A stretch of DNA of 64,000 bases, taken from Lepiota brunneoincarnata. Taxonomy: Eukaryota; Basidiomycota; Agaricomycetes; Agaricales; Agaricaceae. A model generated the notes under the pieces. The model was given only the letters and a program-made list of their open reading frames with translations, was not told the DNA's origin and made no database searches. Of the stretch, positions 10,631-21,839 are shown piece by piece (within the stretch, counting starts at the first letter, position 1; each line of letters starts with the position of its first letter). The position numbers and the translations under genes are program-made. The DNA lies in NCBI GenBank assembly GCA_023014365.1, contig JAEBUN010000003.1:1488001-1552000 (forward strand), given 5' to 3'.

Positions 10631-11829
10631 ATGATTTTGCTTGAAGTGAGCATCAAGATGATGCCGCCTTTTAATTCAGTAACTATAAAGCATTATTAGC
10701 CACACAACACGATTATCCAGACCACGCTCCTCGACAAACTCAGCAAGTACGTCCACTAAACCCACTCCTTTGTGTCCGGACTACTTATGATATTGTGTTT
10801 CTCTACAGGCCCTCATCTTTAGATCTCCAGTTTGTCGACTTTGATGGCGTGCGGTTTCACATAACAACAGGGGAAAAAAAGACGACGCTGCTGCTCTCGA
10901 TGAACATCAGATGTTGGGATGAACTGGCGAGGTACGATGCGGTGGAGGTGTTGAAGAGGGAATATGGGTCGTTGGTGTTGGATCGGCCTGAACATGATTA
11001 CAACGTCAGTCTGATGATTGATTTGGAACAAGTTCCTCAGGATCTTGGTGAGTATTAAGATCCGCGAAGGACGGTTACGGAGCTGATTATGACGGGGTAG
11101 AGTCTAAAGAGGCATTTGTGATGTCTGTAGCGCTGCTGAAGCGGAATGCGCTCGCGGCACCGCTTGAACGTGCGTTCAGCGAGCAAAAGGCATTGGAGGG
11201 GTCTGGACGGGGACAGGGCGAGTTGATGCAGATTCACTATCGTGATGAGGAGGCCATCTACGTCCAGGCGTCGCCTGATCGAGTGACGGTCATCTTTTCG
11301 ACCATTTTCCGAGAGGAGACGGATCGGATTTTCGGCAAAGTGTTTTTGCAGGTGGGTGCCCAAGCTCCAGTTTGAGCAAGCTCTTTTAAGAACACTCGGT
11401 AGGAATTCGTCGATGCTCGGAGGCAGCCCTCGATCCAGAATGCACCTCAAGTGCTCTACACGAATCGTGATCCGCCTCTTGAGATACGCCACATTACTGG
11501 CCTGAGAAATACCGAAGATGCCGGCTATGTTACCTTTGTTCTGTTTCCTCGTCATTTCGCGAAACCGGATGTGGCATCGGCAACGATTTCTCATATTCAA
11601 TTGTTCCGTGACTATTTGCACTATCACATCAAGTGCTCAAAGGCGTACATGCACTCGAGAATGAGGGCCCGGGTGTCTGAATTTCAGAAGGTGCTGAATC
11701 GTGCGAAGACGGAAGTGGCTACGGGTGAGAGGAAGACCGTTAGGTGAGTTTCTGGCGTCTTGGCTTAAAATGTGGTGTGGAGAATTAATTGCGATGTCGA
11801 TTAGTGGGAGGACCATGGTCACTCGCTAA
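10631..11829 (+). CDS. ARPC2: Arp2/3 complex subunit 2 (p34-Arc)
   Basis: This subunit, with ARPC4, forms the core of the Arp2/3 complex that nucleates branched actin filaments at endocytic patches and growing tips. Exons: 10631-10645, 10700-10746, 10809-11047, 11101-11351, 11403-11743, 11805-11829. They sum to 918 nt, 305 aa, the usual size. The first exon gives only MILLE, which joins PHNTIIQTTLLDKLSK; this matches the family N-terminus and decides the start. Other family signatures are VDFDGVRFHITTG, IHYRDEEAIYV, RVTVIFSTIF, YVTFVLFPRH and the near-invariant FRDYLHYHIKCSKAYMHSRM. The C-terminus is GRTMVTR. All introns are 51-62 nt GT-AG and all phases agree. A MITE-like element ends 135 bp upstream. 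Confidence 0.95.
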
Positions 11830-12501
11830 GAGCAGTTTACGTGGTGGGCTGGTTTATCCCCGCCATTATGTATGTATCATTTTCAACAGAAAACTTGTGC
11901 CCTCGCGCTCTCTCAATTGGCGCAAGGGGTTGTGGGTTGTAACACGCATAATTTACCCAAGTCCGCCCCGTCGACTTCGTCGAGAGTCAACCAAGTACCG
12001 GGGTAGCCATGGCGAGTTATGATTTCATAACTGGTGGAAAGTCGGGTAAGAGCGGAACAACAAATTGACAATGTTAGTCATGAACTGGGCTCAGGGGATC
12101 CGCGGAAGTTAGGTGAACGAGCACCGAGTGAATCGGTCCTGACGGTGTGCAGAACAAGAAAAAACAACTAGGCAGTGGAAAGGAACGGGACGCGTCTTAT
12201 AATTAATCGTGTATGGGACGTGAATGACAATGTACACGTCCGAGACGCATCGGACGGCCTGGACTAGGTCTACGACGCGTTGGGGAAGGAGGGGGCGGGG
12301 TGCTTGTGTGTGAACTACGCGGAGTATGAGAGACCAGGGTCAGCCAGGGTCAACTGGGCTGAGGTAAGCGATCACAGAACTTTGGGGTCGATGACCCCAG
12401 AGCAGGTCGAGAATAAAAACTCGCCTCCCTCCATCCATCCTTACTTCTCTCCCTCTCCACTCTTTTCAGCTGCCAGTCGTCAGATTGCTAGCTACCTCCC
12501 T
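11830..12501. other. Intergenic region ARPC2-ACC1
   Basis: Spacer of about 670 bp holding the ARPC2 3' end and the ACC1 promoter. A CT-rich tract (about 12420-12470) lies directly before the ACC1 start, a common fungal promoter or leader feature. An open frame continues upstream of the ACC1 ATG to 12280 but shows no homology. Confidence 0.5.
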
Positions 12502-15500
12502 ATGTCCCCTTACGATCACTCCAGAGTGCAGCATTTCATTGGTGAGCGCCACCGTGACCCGATTCCTTTTGACACACCTATTTATTCCCCTCTAGGAGGC
12601 AACTCCCTCGACAAGGCCCCGCTCACCAGTGTTAAAGACTTTGTTCAGTCGCATGGCGGCCATACGGTAATCACAAAAGTGCGCATCTTTCTCTCCTCCC
12701 TTGTCTACCCGTTCCGTTGCTCATTCGTTGTGATCGTCAGGTCCTCATCGCCAACAACGGTCTGTCACTACAACTGCTCCTCATCGCCCCCGGTACTTAC
12801 CATCGATCAAGGTATCGCTGCTGTTAAGGAGATCCGTTCAGTCCGGCAATGGAGTTACGAGACGTTCGGCAACGAACGCGAGATCGAATTCACCGTCATG
12901 GCCACTCCCGAGGATCTCAAGGTAAATGCGGAATATATTCGCATGGCCGATCGCTACATCGAAGTTCCCGGCGGAAGTAATAACAACAACTACGCAAACG
13001 TCGACCTCATTGTGGATATCGCAGAGCGTGCTGGTGTCCATGCCGTTTGGGCTGGGTGGGGCCACGCCTCTGAGAACCCACGACTCCCAGAGTCCCTTGC
13101 TGCCAGCAAGCACAAGATTGTTTTCATCGGTCCCCCGGGAAGCGCCATGCGAAGCTTGGGTGATAAGATCTCGAGTACCATTGTTGCGCAGAGTGCCGAC
13201 GTCCCTACTATGCCCTGGTCTGGTACTGGCATCACCGAGACTGTCCTCTCCGAGGCTGGATATGTGACTGTGCCCGACAAGGCTTATGCTGATGCTTGTG
13301 TTAATACTGTTGAAGAAGGTCTGAAACGCGCGGAGCAAATTGGTTGGCCGGTCATGATCAAGGCCAGCGAAGGCGGAGGAGGAAAGGGTATTCGCAAGGT
13401 CGACCAACCTGACCAATTCAAAAATGCGTTTCACGCAGTTGAGGGAGAGATCCCAGGTGCGTCGCCGGCCCCTGACAGATTTGCAGCTATCCTAACCCAT
13501 GCTAGGCTCACCCGTTTTCATTATGAAGCTTGCCGGACAGGCCCGTCATCTTGAAGTTCAGCTCCTTGCTGATCAGTATGGCGATGCTATCTCATTGTTT
13601 GGTCGTGACTGCTCCGTCCAACGCCGCCACCAAAAAATTATTGAAGAAGCTCCTGTCACTATCGCTAAAGAGGCCACCTTTGAACAGATGGAGCGAGCTG
13701 CCGTCCGTCTCTCTAAGCTCGTCGGTTACGTTAGTGCCGGTACCGTTGAGTGTATGTTTGTTTTTTACTTGCATTTTATTGCATTTATTCACTAAATGGG
13801 TGCTCTACAGACCTTTACAGTCATGCCGAGGACTTCTTCTACTTTCTTGAACTCAACCCTCGGCTCCAGGTCGAGCACCCTACAACTGAGATGGTCACTG
13901 GCGTCAACTTGCCGGCTGCTCAGCTCCAGGTTGCTATGGGGGTCCCTCTCCACCGTATTCGCGACATTCGAACACTTTACGGTGTTGCTCCCACTGGAAC
14001 CTCGGAAATTGACTTTGATATGACCAAGCCTGAGTCCAATCAGCTCCAGCGGAAGCCCAGGCCGAAGGGTCATGTCGTCGCCGTTCGTATTACCGCTGAG
14101 AACCCCGATGCTGGATTCAAACCATCTTCTGGTTCTCTCCAAGAGCTCAATTTCCGCTCTAGTACCAATGTCTGGGGTTACTTTTCTGTCGGTACTGCTG
14201 GTGGCCTCCACGAGTTTGCCGACTCACAATTCGGTCATATATTCGCATATGGCGAGGACCGAAGTGAATCCCGCAAGAACATGATCGTGGCCCTGAAAGA
14301 GTTGAGCATTCGTGGTGATTTTCGTACCACTGTCGAGTACCTTATCAAACTTCTCGAGCTGGAAACCTTCAAGGATAACAAGTTTACCACTGGTTGGCTC
14401 GATTCGCTCATCAGCAATAAGCTCACCGCTGAACGCCCCGATACCACCCTCGCCGTTGTTTGCGGAGCGGTCACTAAAGCTCATATCGCTTCTGAAGCTT
14501 GCTGGTCCGAATACAAGCGCATTCTCGACAAGGGTCAAGTTCCGGGCCGCGACATCTTGAAGACAGTCTTTGGTATCGACTTCATCTACGAGAATGTCCG
14601 CTACTCCTTCACGGCTGCTCGTTCCTCTGCCACGACCTGGACTCTCTACCTCAATGGTGGCCGTACTCTGGTTGGGGCCCGCCCTCTCGCCGACGGTGGC
14701 CTCTTGGTTCTCTTGGACGGTCGCAGCCACACCATCTACTGGCGTGAGGAAGTTGGCGCCCTAAGATTGATGATCGACGCCAAAACCTGCCTTATCGAAC
14801 AGGAGAATGACCCAACCCAACTCAGAAGTCCTAGTCCTGGTAAACTCATCAGATATTTCGTGGACAGCGGCGATCACATCAATGCCGGTGAACAATACGC
14901 TGAAATTGAGGTTGGCATTCGTTATCCATACCCCAGACAAGCTTGTCGCTGAACTGCTTGATGACATAGGTCATGAAGATGTACATGCCTCTCGTCGCCT
15001 CCGAGGATGGTGTCGTGCAACTGATCAAACAGCCCGGAGTCAGTCTCGAGCCTGGTGATATCCTCGGCATACTTACTCTCGATGATCCCGCTCGCGTCAA
15101 ACATGCGAAGCCATTCGAGGGGCTCCTGCCTTCTCTTGGGACTCCCGGAGTGATTGGCAACAAACCTCACCAACACCTCAGCTACTGTCTAGGTGTCCTT
15201 AATGATATCCTTGATGGTTTCGACAATCAATCCATCATGGCGGCTACGTTCAAGGAGCTGATCTCCGTCCTCCACAACCCCGAACTCCCCTACGCTGAGA
15301 CCAACGCCGTCCTTTCTGCGCTTTCTGGCCGTATTTCCCCCAAGGTAGAAGAAAGCATCAGATCTGCCATGGATGCCGCCAAAGCCAGGGGTGATGCTCA
15401 CGAGTTCCCCGCCGGTCGCATTAAGAAGGTACTTGATTACCATGTGAACGAGGAAGTTCCTGTTTCAGAAAAGACTAGAACTCGCGTTCAGCTTATTGTT

Positions 15501-18500
15501 TTGTTCGAGATTGCTGAACGTTATCTTGGCGGAGCTAAAGGCCACGAGGTCGAAATTATAGCCAACCTCCTTCGCCGCTACGAGGCGACCGAGAAGTTGT
15601 TCGGTGGAAGCATTGAAGCCCGTGTCCTCGCTCTCCGTGAGCAGCACAAAGATGATTTGGATAAAGCCATCAACTTCGTCCTAAGCCACATCAAGGTCCA
15701 GGGCAAAGTCAAGCTACTTCTTACTATCCTCGACTATATCAAAAAAAGCGGTATCAATGTCTCCAATCCTGAGAGCAGTCTTTACAAAGTCTTGCAAGAT
15801 CTTGCTGCCCTCGAGGCCAAGTACGTGCCGCCATTATATATACATATCCGACTGAACCGGACTGTCTATTCCTTAGATCTTCTACTCCTGTTTGCCTCAA
15901 GGCTCGCGAGGTTCTCATCTTAGGTCAGATGCCATCTTACGATGAGCGTCGAACCCAAATGGAAGCCGTTCTCAAGAATTCTGTGTCCAATGATTATTAT
16001 GGCGAAGCTGGACAGTCTGGCTCCAGGTCTCCCTCTGCAGAGGTCCTTAAAGAACTGAGTGATTCTCGTTACACTGTCTTCGACGTTCTTCCTTCCTTCT
16101 TCAGTCATAATGATCCTGTGGTTACCTTGGGTAAGCACCCACTCGGCTCAAGTGGCCTCTTCCAACCTCATAGATTATTCTAGCCGCCTTTGAGGTATAC
16201 GTCCGCCGTGCATACAAGGCTTACACCTTACTCTCCATCGACTACGAAGAGGGTGACACCCTGGACGATGGTGAAGTTCCCAACATTCTGACCTGGCGTT
16301 TCAACCTCGGTCAATCCCACGAGCCACCCTCCACTCCACGCTTCGATGCTGGGTAAGTGCAACTTGATCACTTAAAATCCCATGATTAATCAATTATTTA
16401 CAGTGAGACTCGTAGACAAGGATCCGTCAGCGACTTGACCTACATGCTCAATCGTCATCAGTCGCAACCAATCCGTACCGGTGCCATCGCTTCCTTCCCC
16501 AACTTGAGAGCTCTCTCGAAAGGCTTCCCTAAAACTATTGCCACTCTCCCTGTCTTCGATGCTGACGACTTCAAGGAGCGATATGGCTCGGATGCACAAT
16601 ACCCGAACGTCATCAACATCGCCATTCGCGTGTTCCGCGAGCAGGATGATCTTCCAGAGGATACGTGGAACGAGACTGTTATCAAATTCACCAATGGCCA
16701 TGCCGATATTCTTATGCGCAAGGGTGTCCGTCGGGTCACCTTCCTTATCTGCCGGCCCAGTGTATATCCCGCCTATTACACTCTCCGCGAAATCGATGGA
16801 GTGTGGGGTGAAGAGAAGGCTATTCGTAACATAGAACCCGCCCTTGCCTTCCAGCTCGATCTCAGCCGTCTTTCTAACTACAACCTGAAGCCCGTCTTCG
16901 TTGAGACTAAGCAAATCCATGTCTACCATGCTGTCGCCCGCGAGAACCAACTCGACAACAGGTTCTTCATCCGCGCCCTCGTCCGACCCGGCCGTCTCCG
17001 CGGCACTATGAGTACTGCGGAGTACCTCATCTCTGAGACAGACCGCCTCGTCACTGGTATTCTCGACGCCTTGGAAATTGTCAGCGCCCAGTACCGTAAC
17101 GCTGATTGCAACCATATTTTCATGAACTTTGTCTACAACCTTGCTGTGACATACGAGGATGTCTTGGCCGCCATATCTGGCTTCATCGAGCGCCATGGAA
17201 AGCGCCTCTGGCGTTTACATGTGACTGGCTCCGAGATTCGCATTACCCTCGAAGATAACGAGGGCGATGTCACTCCCATTCGTTGCATCATCGAGAACGT
17301 CTCCGGTTTCGTCGTCAACTACCACGCCTATCAGGAGATCACCACAGATCGGGGTACCACCATCCTCAAGTCCATCGGCGAGAAAGGCCCGCTTCACCTC
17401 CAGCCTGCCCATCAGTCATATCCCACCAAGGAGTCGTTGCAACCCAAACGTTATCAAGCCCACCTTATTGGTACCACTTATGTTTACGACTTCCCCGACC
17501 TATTCTCCAAGGCGCTGCAAAATGTCTGGCAGAGGGCTCGTGCCCTCGACTCCACCCTCGTTGCCCCCAAGACTTACTTGCAGTCCAAGGAACTTGTTCT
17601 GGACGAACACGACCAGCTTGTTGAGGTTGATAGGGCCCCAGGTAATAATATTTTCGGTATGATCGGCTGGGTCTTCACCCTTCATACCCCCGAATATCCT
17701 CATGGGCGTCGCGTCGTCGTCGTCGCCAACGACATCACCTTCAAGATCGGTTCCTTTGGCCCTGTCGAAGACCAATTTTTCTACCTCGTCACCCAGTACG
17801 CTCGTGACCAAGGTTTACCACGCATCTATCTGTCCGCTAATTCCGGTGCTCGCATTGGCATTGCCGAAGAACTTCTTCCATTGTTCTCTGCCGCTTGGAA
17901 TGACAACGCTCATCCTGAGAAAGGAATCAATTACTTGTACTTGACTCCCGAGAATCGTATCAAGCTCGAGGAGAAGGGCAAGGAAATCGTCCGGTTGGAG
18001 GAAATTGAGGATCAGGGCGAAAGGCGCTTCAAGATCACTGACATCATTGGTCTCCAGCATGGTCTTGGTGTCGAGTCTCTGAAGGGATCCGGTCTCATCG
18101 CTGGTGAGACCTCCCGCGCTTACGACGATATCTTCACCATTACGCTTGTCACTGCCCGCTCCGTCGGTATTGGTGCTTACCTTGTCCGTTTGGGAGAGCG
18201 TGCTGTCCAGGTTGAGGGTCAGCCCATCATTCTCACCGGCGCTGGTGCCCTTAACAAGGTGTTGGGACGCGAAGTTTATACCTCCAACTTGCAACTTGGT
18301 GGTACTCAAATCATGTTCAAGAACGGCGTCTCTCACCTGACTGCCAGCAGCGACCTTCAGGGCGCCACTCAAATCTTGGAATGGCTATCCTATGTGCCCG
18401 AGTTCAAGAACGCTCCTCTTCCTATTCTTGAAACGGCAGACACCTGGGATCGCGACATTGACTACGTCCCACCCAAGACGACATATGACCCAAGATGGTT

Positions 18501-19818
18501 CATTGAGGGCAAGCTTGATGAGGCGACCGGCAAATGGCAGAGTGGGTTCTTTGATAAGGGCTCATTTCAGGAGACCCTGGGCGGTTGGGCCCAAACTGTG
18601 GTTGTCGGTCGCGCTCGTCTCGGTGGTATCCCCTACTGGTGTGATTGCTGTTGAAACTCGCACCATCGAACGCATTGTCCCAGCTGATCCGGCCAACCCT
18701 GCTTCGTTTGAGCAGCGTATCATGGAGGCTGGTCAGGTCTGGTACCCCAACTCCGCTTACAAGACCGCGCAAGCCATCTTCGACTTCAACCGCGAAGCCC
18801 TTCCTCTTATCATCTTCGCCAACTGGCGCGGGTTCTCCGGCGGTCAACAAGACATGTACGATGAGGTACTCAAACAGGGTTCCAAGATCGTCGACGGGTT
18901 ATCCAGCTACAAACAACCCGTCTTTGTCTACATCGTCCCCAATGGTGAACTCCGTGGTGGAGCTTGGGTCGTACTTGATCCCTCTATCAACCCCGAACAG
19001 ATGGAGATGTATGCGGATGTTGATGCTCGCGCTGGTGTCCTTGAGCCTGAGGGTATCGTCGAAATTAAACTGCGCCGCGATAAGATTCTCAAGATGATGG
19101 AACGTCTCGATAATGAGTACGCCACACTAACTCGGGAGAGTAAGGATGCTTCGAAGACGGACGAAGAGCGTGTTGCTGCCACCACTGCCTTGGCCAAACG
19201 GGAGCAGGTCCTACAGCCGACCTACAAACAAATCGCGCTTCTTTACGCTGATCTCCACGAGTAAGCGATTTTATCTTTCCGGTACCGGATACGAATACTT
19301 ACCCGGATAATAGCCGGACTGGACGAATGGAAGCCAAGGGCTGTGCTAAGCCTGCTGAGTGGAAGAGTGCTCGTCGCTTCTTCTACTGGGCTGTCCGTGC
19401 CCGCGTGGCCCGTTCTGCGGCTCTCAACACACTCGTTGAGGCTAGCCCTGGCACCACTTATGAGTACCGCTCCCACCTGTTAAAAAACTTGACAGGTATC
19501 GAACCCCCCACCGATTATCGAGAGGAAGCAGAGGCTATTGAGAAACTCGACCTTACCCCAACGGTTGCTCAGCTGAAAGCTGACTACCTCACTCGTCGTT
19601 TGGTGGAGCTGACCAAAGAAGATCGCAAGGCCGCTCTTGATGGCTTCCTTCGCTTTGCAGACAACCTCTCTGACGACGAGCGTGCTGCCTTGATCAATGT
19701 TCTCCAGAGCGCGCCACGGTCGCCAGGTTCGTCCCTAGTACCCCGCGGACTCCAATCCCTGTATGGACTAATACTCTCTAAACTAGGGCCCCCCTCATAC
19801 GCTAATGCTGCTACATAA
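12502..19818 (+). CDS. ACC1: Acetyl-CoA carboxylase, multifunctional (one frameshift)
   Basis: Makes malonyl-CoA for fatty acid synthesis in the cytosol. Exons: 12502-12541, 12596-12678, 12741-12759, 12812-13456, 13506-13751, 13811-14910, 14970-15820, 15877-16130, 16184-16352, 16404-19260, 19314-19726, 19787-19818. Biotin carboxylase comes first ([16 protein letters not shown] split by two introns; ATP-grasp loop [13 protein letters not shown] near residue 235; [15 protein letters not shown]). The biotin site is EVMKM with Lys714. The C-terminal carboxyltransferase has [20 protein letters not shown] and [20 protein letters not shown]. The exons total 6709 nt, one too many: an extra base at about 18634, just after GGIP (residue 1879), breaks the frame. 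Without it the protein is 2235 aa, close to the usual length. The last intron (60 nt) has no stop and could be retained. Confidence 0.95.
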
Positions 19819-20374
19819 AATCCCCTGTCCCTCGTATATCCCCTGCCATATACTTGTAATCATAACGACGTATTCTCATGACCTTTTTCACACTGCATAG
19901 CTTTCGAGATAGTTACATAGCATCTTTTGGTAATTTCCCCGATAGACTGACTAGACACTGAAGTCCACGGTACATACATGTTTCGCAATACCAAGATACC
20001 ATTCTTATTGTGCCTACCTTGCTCGAACCTAGAGTGAGACTCCGTATATTAACTCCAAGACCCGAAACAACCTGATAACCGACACGCTTGGGCAGTCTGC
20101 CCTATAGTGCCACCGCGATGGAATGTGTTGACCGTCGAAGAACCAATTCCTCGGATCTTCCGCTGCACCTCCCCCTTAGTCCTTTGTTATCTTCAAGACG
20201 CACAATCCCCACCCGAAATACAAACCAGTGGCAGTAGTCGGTGCAGTAACGATCAACAGATTGACGCCACCCTGCAACTTGAGGCACCGAATATTGTGAT
20301 AGAGGAAACTTGCTCGCCGCCCCATAAACCAACGTGCGCGACACCATTTCTCCCATCCAATAGGCCCGCAAACC
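19819..20374. other. Intergenic region between convergent ACC1 and F-box gene
   Basis: 3' flanks of two genes that point at each other. No coding homology is seen. A 92-codon plus-strand frame at 20107-20385 has no recognisable content. Confidence 0.5.
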
Positions 20375-21676
20375 CTACGAGGTAGTGATACGAATCGTAT
20401 GCTTCATGCTGTAGCTTTGAGCCCATCTCCGAATTCCATGCGTCAAAGACATGGGATCGGGATTACATATAAAGACAAGGTGAGGGACATCTTGAGCCGC
20501 ACACGCTTCGAGAAACCGTCGGACATCGGCTTCTCTGAACTTGCTTTCGCCGTCAAGTGTGAGTGAAATCTCCTCCAGAGTCGGTGACGATCTCAACAGC
20601 TGCCGAGCATCATCGAGGAGCACGCCCGGGTCTCCGGGAGATCCCTCCAAAGATAGTGATAAGGACAGACGTTGGAGATTTGGGGGGATTATCCTCTCCA
20701 TCACGGCATCATAAATCGTCCTGAATCGCACGGAAAGCTTTAGGTTAAAATAGCGCAGAGCGGGCAAGACGATATGCTCGGTCGGAGGGATCCAAGAATC
20801 AGTTTTCTGGGCTATGGCGATTGCTTCGGACAGTCGATCTGATTGTATGATGTGTATATCGATGTATTCTGCGGAGGTCAAGTGCGTGAATAGTTTGAGC
20901 GCCAGAAGATAATGCATTCCGAGTCCCGCGGAAATCTTGACGTGTGTCAACTTCCTCCAGAGGTGAACGCTATCAGGAGGTGGTAAATATGAAAACTCGT
21001 CCGGGCATTCCCACTCCAATCGCGCAAGGGCGGGGAAGTGGAGAGCGAACGGCACCAGACGAGATGCCATATCGAAGCGAAAGCAGCTGAGATGTCGTCC
21101 AGAGAAGAAAAGTGATATGGACTCGAGCCATTGGGCAGTGTTTGGGTCGATAATACTCAGAAGATATATGGCAGCATCTCGCTCGAGTGCGAGCGCAATG
21201 TGACGCCAACGATGTACATGTATGCTGTATAGTCTGAGGATCTTGAAGAGAGGCGTCTTTATAGTCAAAAGAGGAGAGGTCTGTCTCACTCGGGCATCCA
21301 AGTCTAGTGATAGTGAGAGGGGCTGATCATAGCTGAACTCCAAGAACATCGCGATGTGGTTATGGGGAATCGGTAGTTTGTCCTCTGAGCTTTGTAACTC
21401 GACCCCGAATTTGGACCAGAACGATGGTGTGGAGATGATAATTTGACGCCAAGCCCTAGAAACTTGTGCTAGTCGTATCTGCACCGGTGCACGTTTTTCG
21501 GGCGAAATATACATTATGGTTCGCCCGTGGGAATCCGTACCGTCAGCGATGCAAACCCCGAACACCGCATGAAGGAGTTCCTCGGGGAGTGCACTAATAG
21601 AGCAAGGCTGAGTACCGGCAGCGGCGTGTGGTGAAGGTGATGAAATGATAGCACGGATGAGGTTCACAGCGTGCAT
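20375..21676 (-). CDS. F-box domain protein
   Basis: Single-exon gene of 433 aa from the first ATG; an open frame runs 75 nt further upstream but starts only at a TTG. Near residue 28 begins an F-box: ISALPEELLHAVFGVC followed after a short loop by RLAQVSRAWRQIIISTPSFW. The rest is leucine-rich with repeats such as LSLDLDARV, LRLYSIHVHRW and LSLSLSLEG, as in the large mushroom F-box family. Such proteins link Skp1-Cullin ubiquitin ligases to substrates; the substrate is unknown. The start codon is 163 bp from that of QNS1, so the two genes are divergent and share an upstream region. Confidence 0.85.
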   Translation of the reverse strand: MHAVNLIRAIISSPSPHAAAGTQPCSISALPEELLHAVFGVCIADGTDSHGRTIMYISPEKRAPVQIRLAQVSRAWRQIIISTPSFWSKFGVELQSSEDKLPIPHNHIAMFLEFSYDQPLSLSLDLDARVRQTSPLLTIKTPLFKILRLYSIHVHRWRHIALALERDAAIYLLSIIDPNTAQWLESISLFFSGRHLSCFRFDMASRLVPFALHFPALARLEWECPDEFSYLPPPDSVHLWRKLTHVKISAGLGMHYLLALKLFTHLTSAEYIDIHIIQSDRLSEAIAIAQKTDSWIPPTEHIVLPALRYFNLKLSVRFRTIYDAVMERIIPPNLQRLSLSLSLEGSPGDPGVLLDDARQLLRSSPTLEEISLTLDGESKFREADVRRFLEACAAQDVPHLVFICNPDPMSLTHGIRRWAQSYSMKHTIRITTS

Positions 21677-21839
21677 GGAAGTTGAGGCCTTCAGGCTTCG
21701 AGCTGAGTGAGTATGATGAGTCCGGAGTGGTGGTGGTATAGGTGCAGACAACCCTGAAGCAGCGTGGCAAAGTAATGAATAGAGAGATTAGATAAACGGT
21801 GACTCCCTCACTCTCTCCAAGCATCCCTCTCAGATAAGC

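Noticed and set aside
12280..12501. N-terminal extension of ACC1 in the same open frame
   Set aside because: No family similarity; the ATG at 12502 gives the expected N-terminus and overall length close to 2235 aa.
15920..18372. Long minus-strand open frames opposite ACC1
   Set aside because: They are codon-bias shadows of the ACC1 exons with no homology.
18625..18645. Programmed ribosomal frameshift in ACC1
   Set aside because: No slippery heptamer or following structure is evident, and similar insertions occur in unrelated genes nearby, so an assembly or mutational indel is simpler.
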